From contig OZ059896.1 in NCBI GenBank assembly GCA_964057225.1, positions 14,058,501 through 14,122,500 on the forward strand: DNA of 64,000 bases, given 5' to 3'. Below, piece after piece: positions 62,301 through 64,000 of the stretch (positions within the stretch are counted from its first letter, which is position 1; every line of letters starts with the position of its first letter). The DNA is from Auanema rhodensis. Taxonomy: Eukaryota; Nematoda; Chromadorea; Rhabditida; Rhabditidae. A model generated the notes under the pieces. The model was not told the origin of the DNA. It searched no databases and was given only the letters and a program-made list of their open reading frames with translations. The translations under genes and the position numbers were made by a program.

Positions 62301-64000
62301 GGAGCCGCATAGTCATAAATGGTTATATCCAGCCTCTTCTTATTCAAAACTAATGTTTATATTCAAATTATTTCTAAACCTAGTATTCATTTTATATTTT
62401 ATTTTTAACTGAATTTCTTCATAATTTTTCATTTTTATGTAGTTTTTGCAATTTTATTGTATTTTCTAATAATTTTTCTTATTTTCTTATCAATTCCTGC
62501 AAAGCAAGGATGACTTTACGAAACTTCGTGCTCCAATCACAAACACTTTCCATTAATTCTCTTGAAATCCAGTGCCTGATTGGGAAGTTTTCGGACAAAA
62601 ATAGGTTTTTTGCGTGGGATTGTGTGAGCAACTAGATGATGCGGTGTTTCTTGGTGGGTCAAGACAACATAGCGAATCATTTTTTTAAATTTTTTTCCCA
62701 TCTGATTTCACCTGATCGCTCTTTGCTTGTCTAACCATTTAAGCTCTTAAGAAATCATGTCGAAATCCAACATTCCCTTTTGTTGTATTTCTTCAATCTT
62801 ATCATCATTTCTGTTTCTCTCTCTCTCTCCATCTCATCCTAACCCTCTTTATATTTTCCCCTCTTTTCCAAATTTGCTTTCAATATCAAACAGACAATAG
62901 AAAAACATTTAAAATCGGTGTAGTCTGATGAAATCATGCCGCTATTCTCATGTGCTTGACCCTTTGTTTAGCTTTTGTAAGACTATTTTTAAGAATTCCC
63001 CTTTGAAAAGTCACTGCTCATCTGCTTTACTGACTATCCCATCAATTTTTATATATTTCTTTCACATATTTTACGAATTGTCTATCTATTTTTACTATAT
63101 AATCTATATAAAAATATAACTAATGATATTATTATAATCAAATAAATCTGAAATTTTGTTTGAAACAAGAAAAAAGATGTTTTCTTGGCTCATTCCTTCT
63201 GTTTCATAATATCTTTTATATGTCATTGACCCTTATTTAATTATGTTTGAGATATTTTCATAGAAACTTATATCAAACTTCCGATTTATTCCATTCTCTT
63301 ACTGTTTTTCTTTTTCTCTCTATCTCATCATTTCCTTTATATTTCTATCTTTCTTATTCTCTTCCTTTCTATTCTTCTATTGTCCATTCAAATGTCCATT
63401 TTTCTAATTTCTCGAATAGAAAACGTTACTTTCATTGTGTCATGACCATTTTGAGAATTACCGGTATTTGGTCATTCATTCATAGTTGATTCTGGAGTTT
63501 CACGACGAGTTGCTTGCGAACATAATTCTGATGACTGTTTGTTGTTCGTGGCTCATGCTCAGTCCTGTTTCACCATTTTCCAATATACTTCTCTGTGGTC
63601 AATAGTGAAGACGTAAGCTATCGTCGTAGATTCTAACTCACCTAATATTTTCGAAGAAGGAACAAATATATTTTATAGATAGAAATACTCTTTCAAGATA
63701 TTCAAAGAATATTATCGAGAAAGAGATTCTTTCTCTCTCTTTTCATATTCCAATAACCTTAAATCTCAACTTTAATGTGATTCATTAAGATTTATACTTT
63801 TTTTCATTTTTCCCTAATCGTATTTGCTATTTCATTTATTGCTACTGCTGCTCTAGGGTGGAAAGATAGTTACCTACTTTGTCCGAAATAAGGATGAGGA
63901 TCAGATTTTCAGTTAAAAAAACAATTGAAATAGAAGTACAAAATGAGAGAAAGTTAGCGGTGTAGCGAACAAGAGATAGATAGGATAGATGGCTGCTGAT
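59399..64000. other. Intergenic, no gene recognised
   Basis: Upstream of the bHLH gene and beyond. The plus strand is pyrimidine-rich in many places (61080-61160, 62140-62240, 62810-62890, 63290-63400). Open frames such as 61953-62312 and 59604-59936 are composition artefacts with no domain. The end of the window may fall in an intron or promoter of a gene outside it. Confidence 0.45.

Noticed and set aside
61953..62312. 119-codon plus frame near the end of the window
   Set aside because: Mixed low-complexity composition with a CT-driven second half; no motif or partner exon.
1..64000. CRISPR arrays, prophage, insertion sequences, rRNA
   Set aside because: This is intron-rich animal DNA; no spaced direct-repeat array, transposase domain or rRNA segment was seen.

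Overview
This window is animal nuclear DNA, most consistent with a nematode. It is AT-rich and has many very short introns (mostly 37-60 nt) ending in TTTCAG or close variants. It carries a nematode-style TWK two-pore potassium channel, a cyclic-nucleotide-gated (CNG) channel and a small secreted peptide precursor. Species cannot be named from the sequence. All gene models were built by hand from splice signals, reading-frame continuity and remembered family motifs; no search or expression data were used.

Layout: 1-3.8 kb has no recognisable gene and one long CT microsatellite. 3.8-4.3 kb (+) is a two-exon secreted peptide precursor. 5.1-7.0 kb (-) is COP9 signalosome subunit 5. 7.8-12.6 kb (-) is a PCTAIRE-type cyclin-dependent kinase with two alternative N-termini. 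12.6-15.6 kb is non-coding apart from one GC-richer patch. 15.6-17.3 kb is a cluster of diverged tandem repeats behind the next gene. 17.3-21.3 kb (-) holds an FBXO7-like F-box protein directly downstream of a PUS7/TruD pseudouridine synthase, only 139 bp apart. 21.6-28.3 kb (+) is a 36-exon ASPM orthologue with an unusual 26-unit charged-helix repeat. 28.8-30.8 kb (-) is an OTUD5-like deubiquitinase.

33.5-36.9 kb (+) is a CNG channel, tail-to-tail with a TWK channel (-) whose coding exons run 37.0-45.1 kb and which has further alternative first exons near 46.3 and 46.8 kb. 51.7-52.9 kb (-) is an unrecognised four-exon protein. 53.6-55.9 kb (-) is an SLC17-family anion transporter. 59.0-59.4 kb (-) is a small bHLH transcription factor. 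The rest (about 46.8-51.7, 56-59 and 59.4-64 kb) is non-coding as far as can be read, with CT/GA and GAT microsatellites.

Three themes recur. One is ubiquitin and NEDD8 control (CSN5, FBXO7, OTUD5). Another is neuronal signalling (CNG, TWK, SLC17, PCTAIRE kinase, peptide precursor). The third is spindle and RNA housekeeping (ASPM, PUS7). Apart from the PUS7-FBXO7 pair there is no sign of an operon. The strongest oddities are the ASPM repeat, an apparent splice-phase break in the TWK gene, the repeat cluster behind FBXO7, and an altered ligand-binding motif in the CNG channel.
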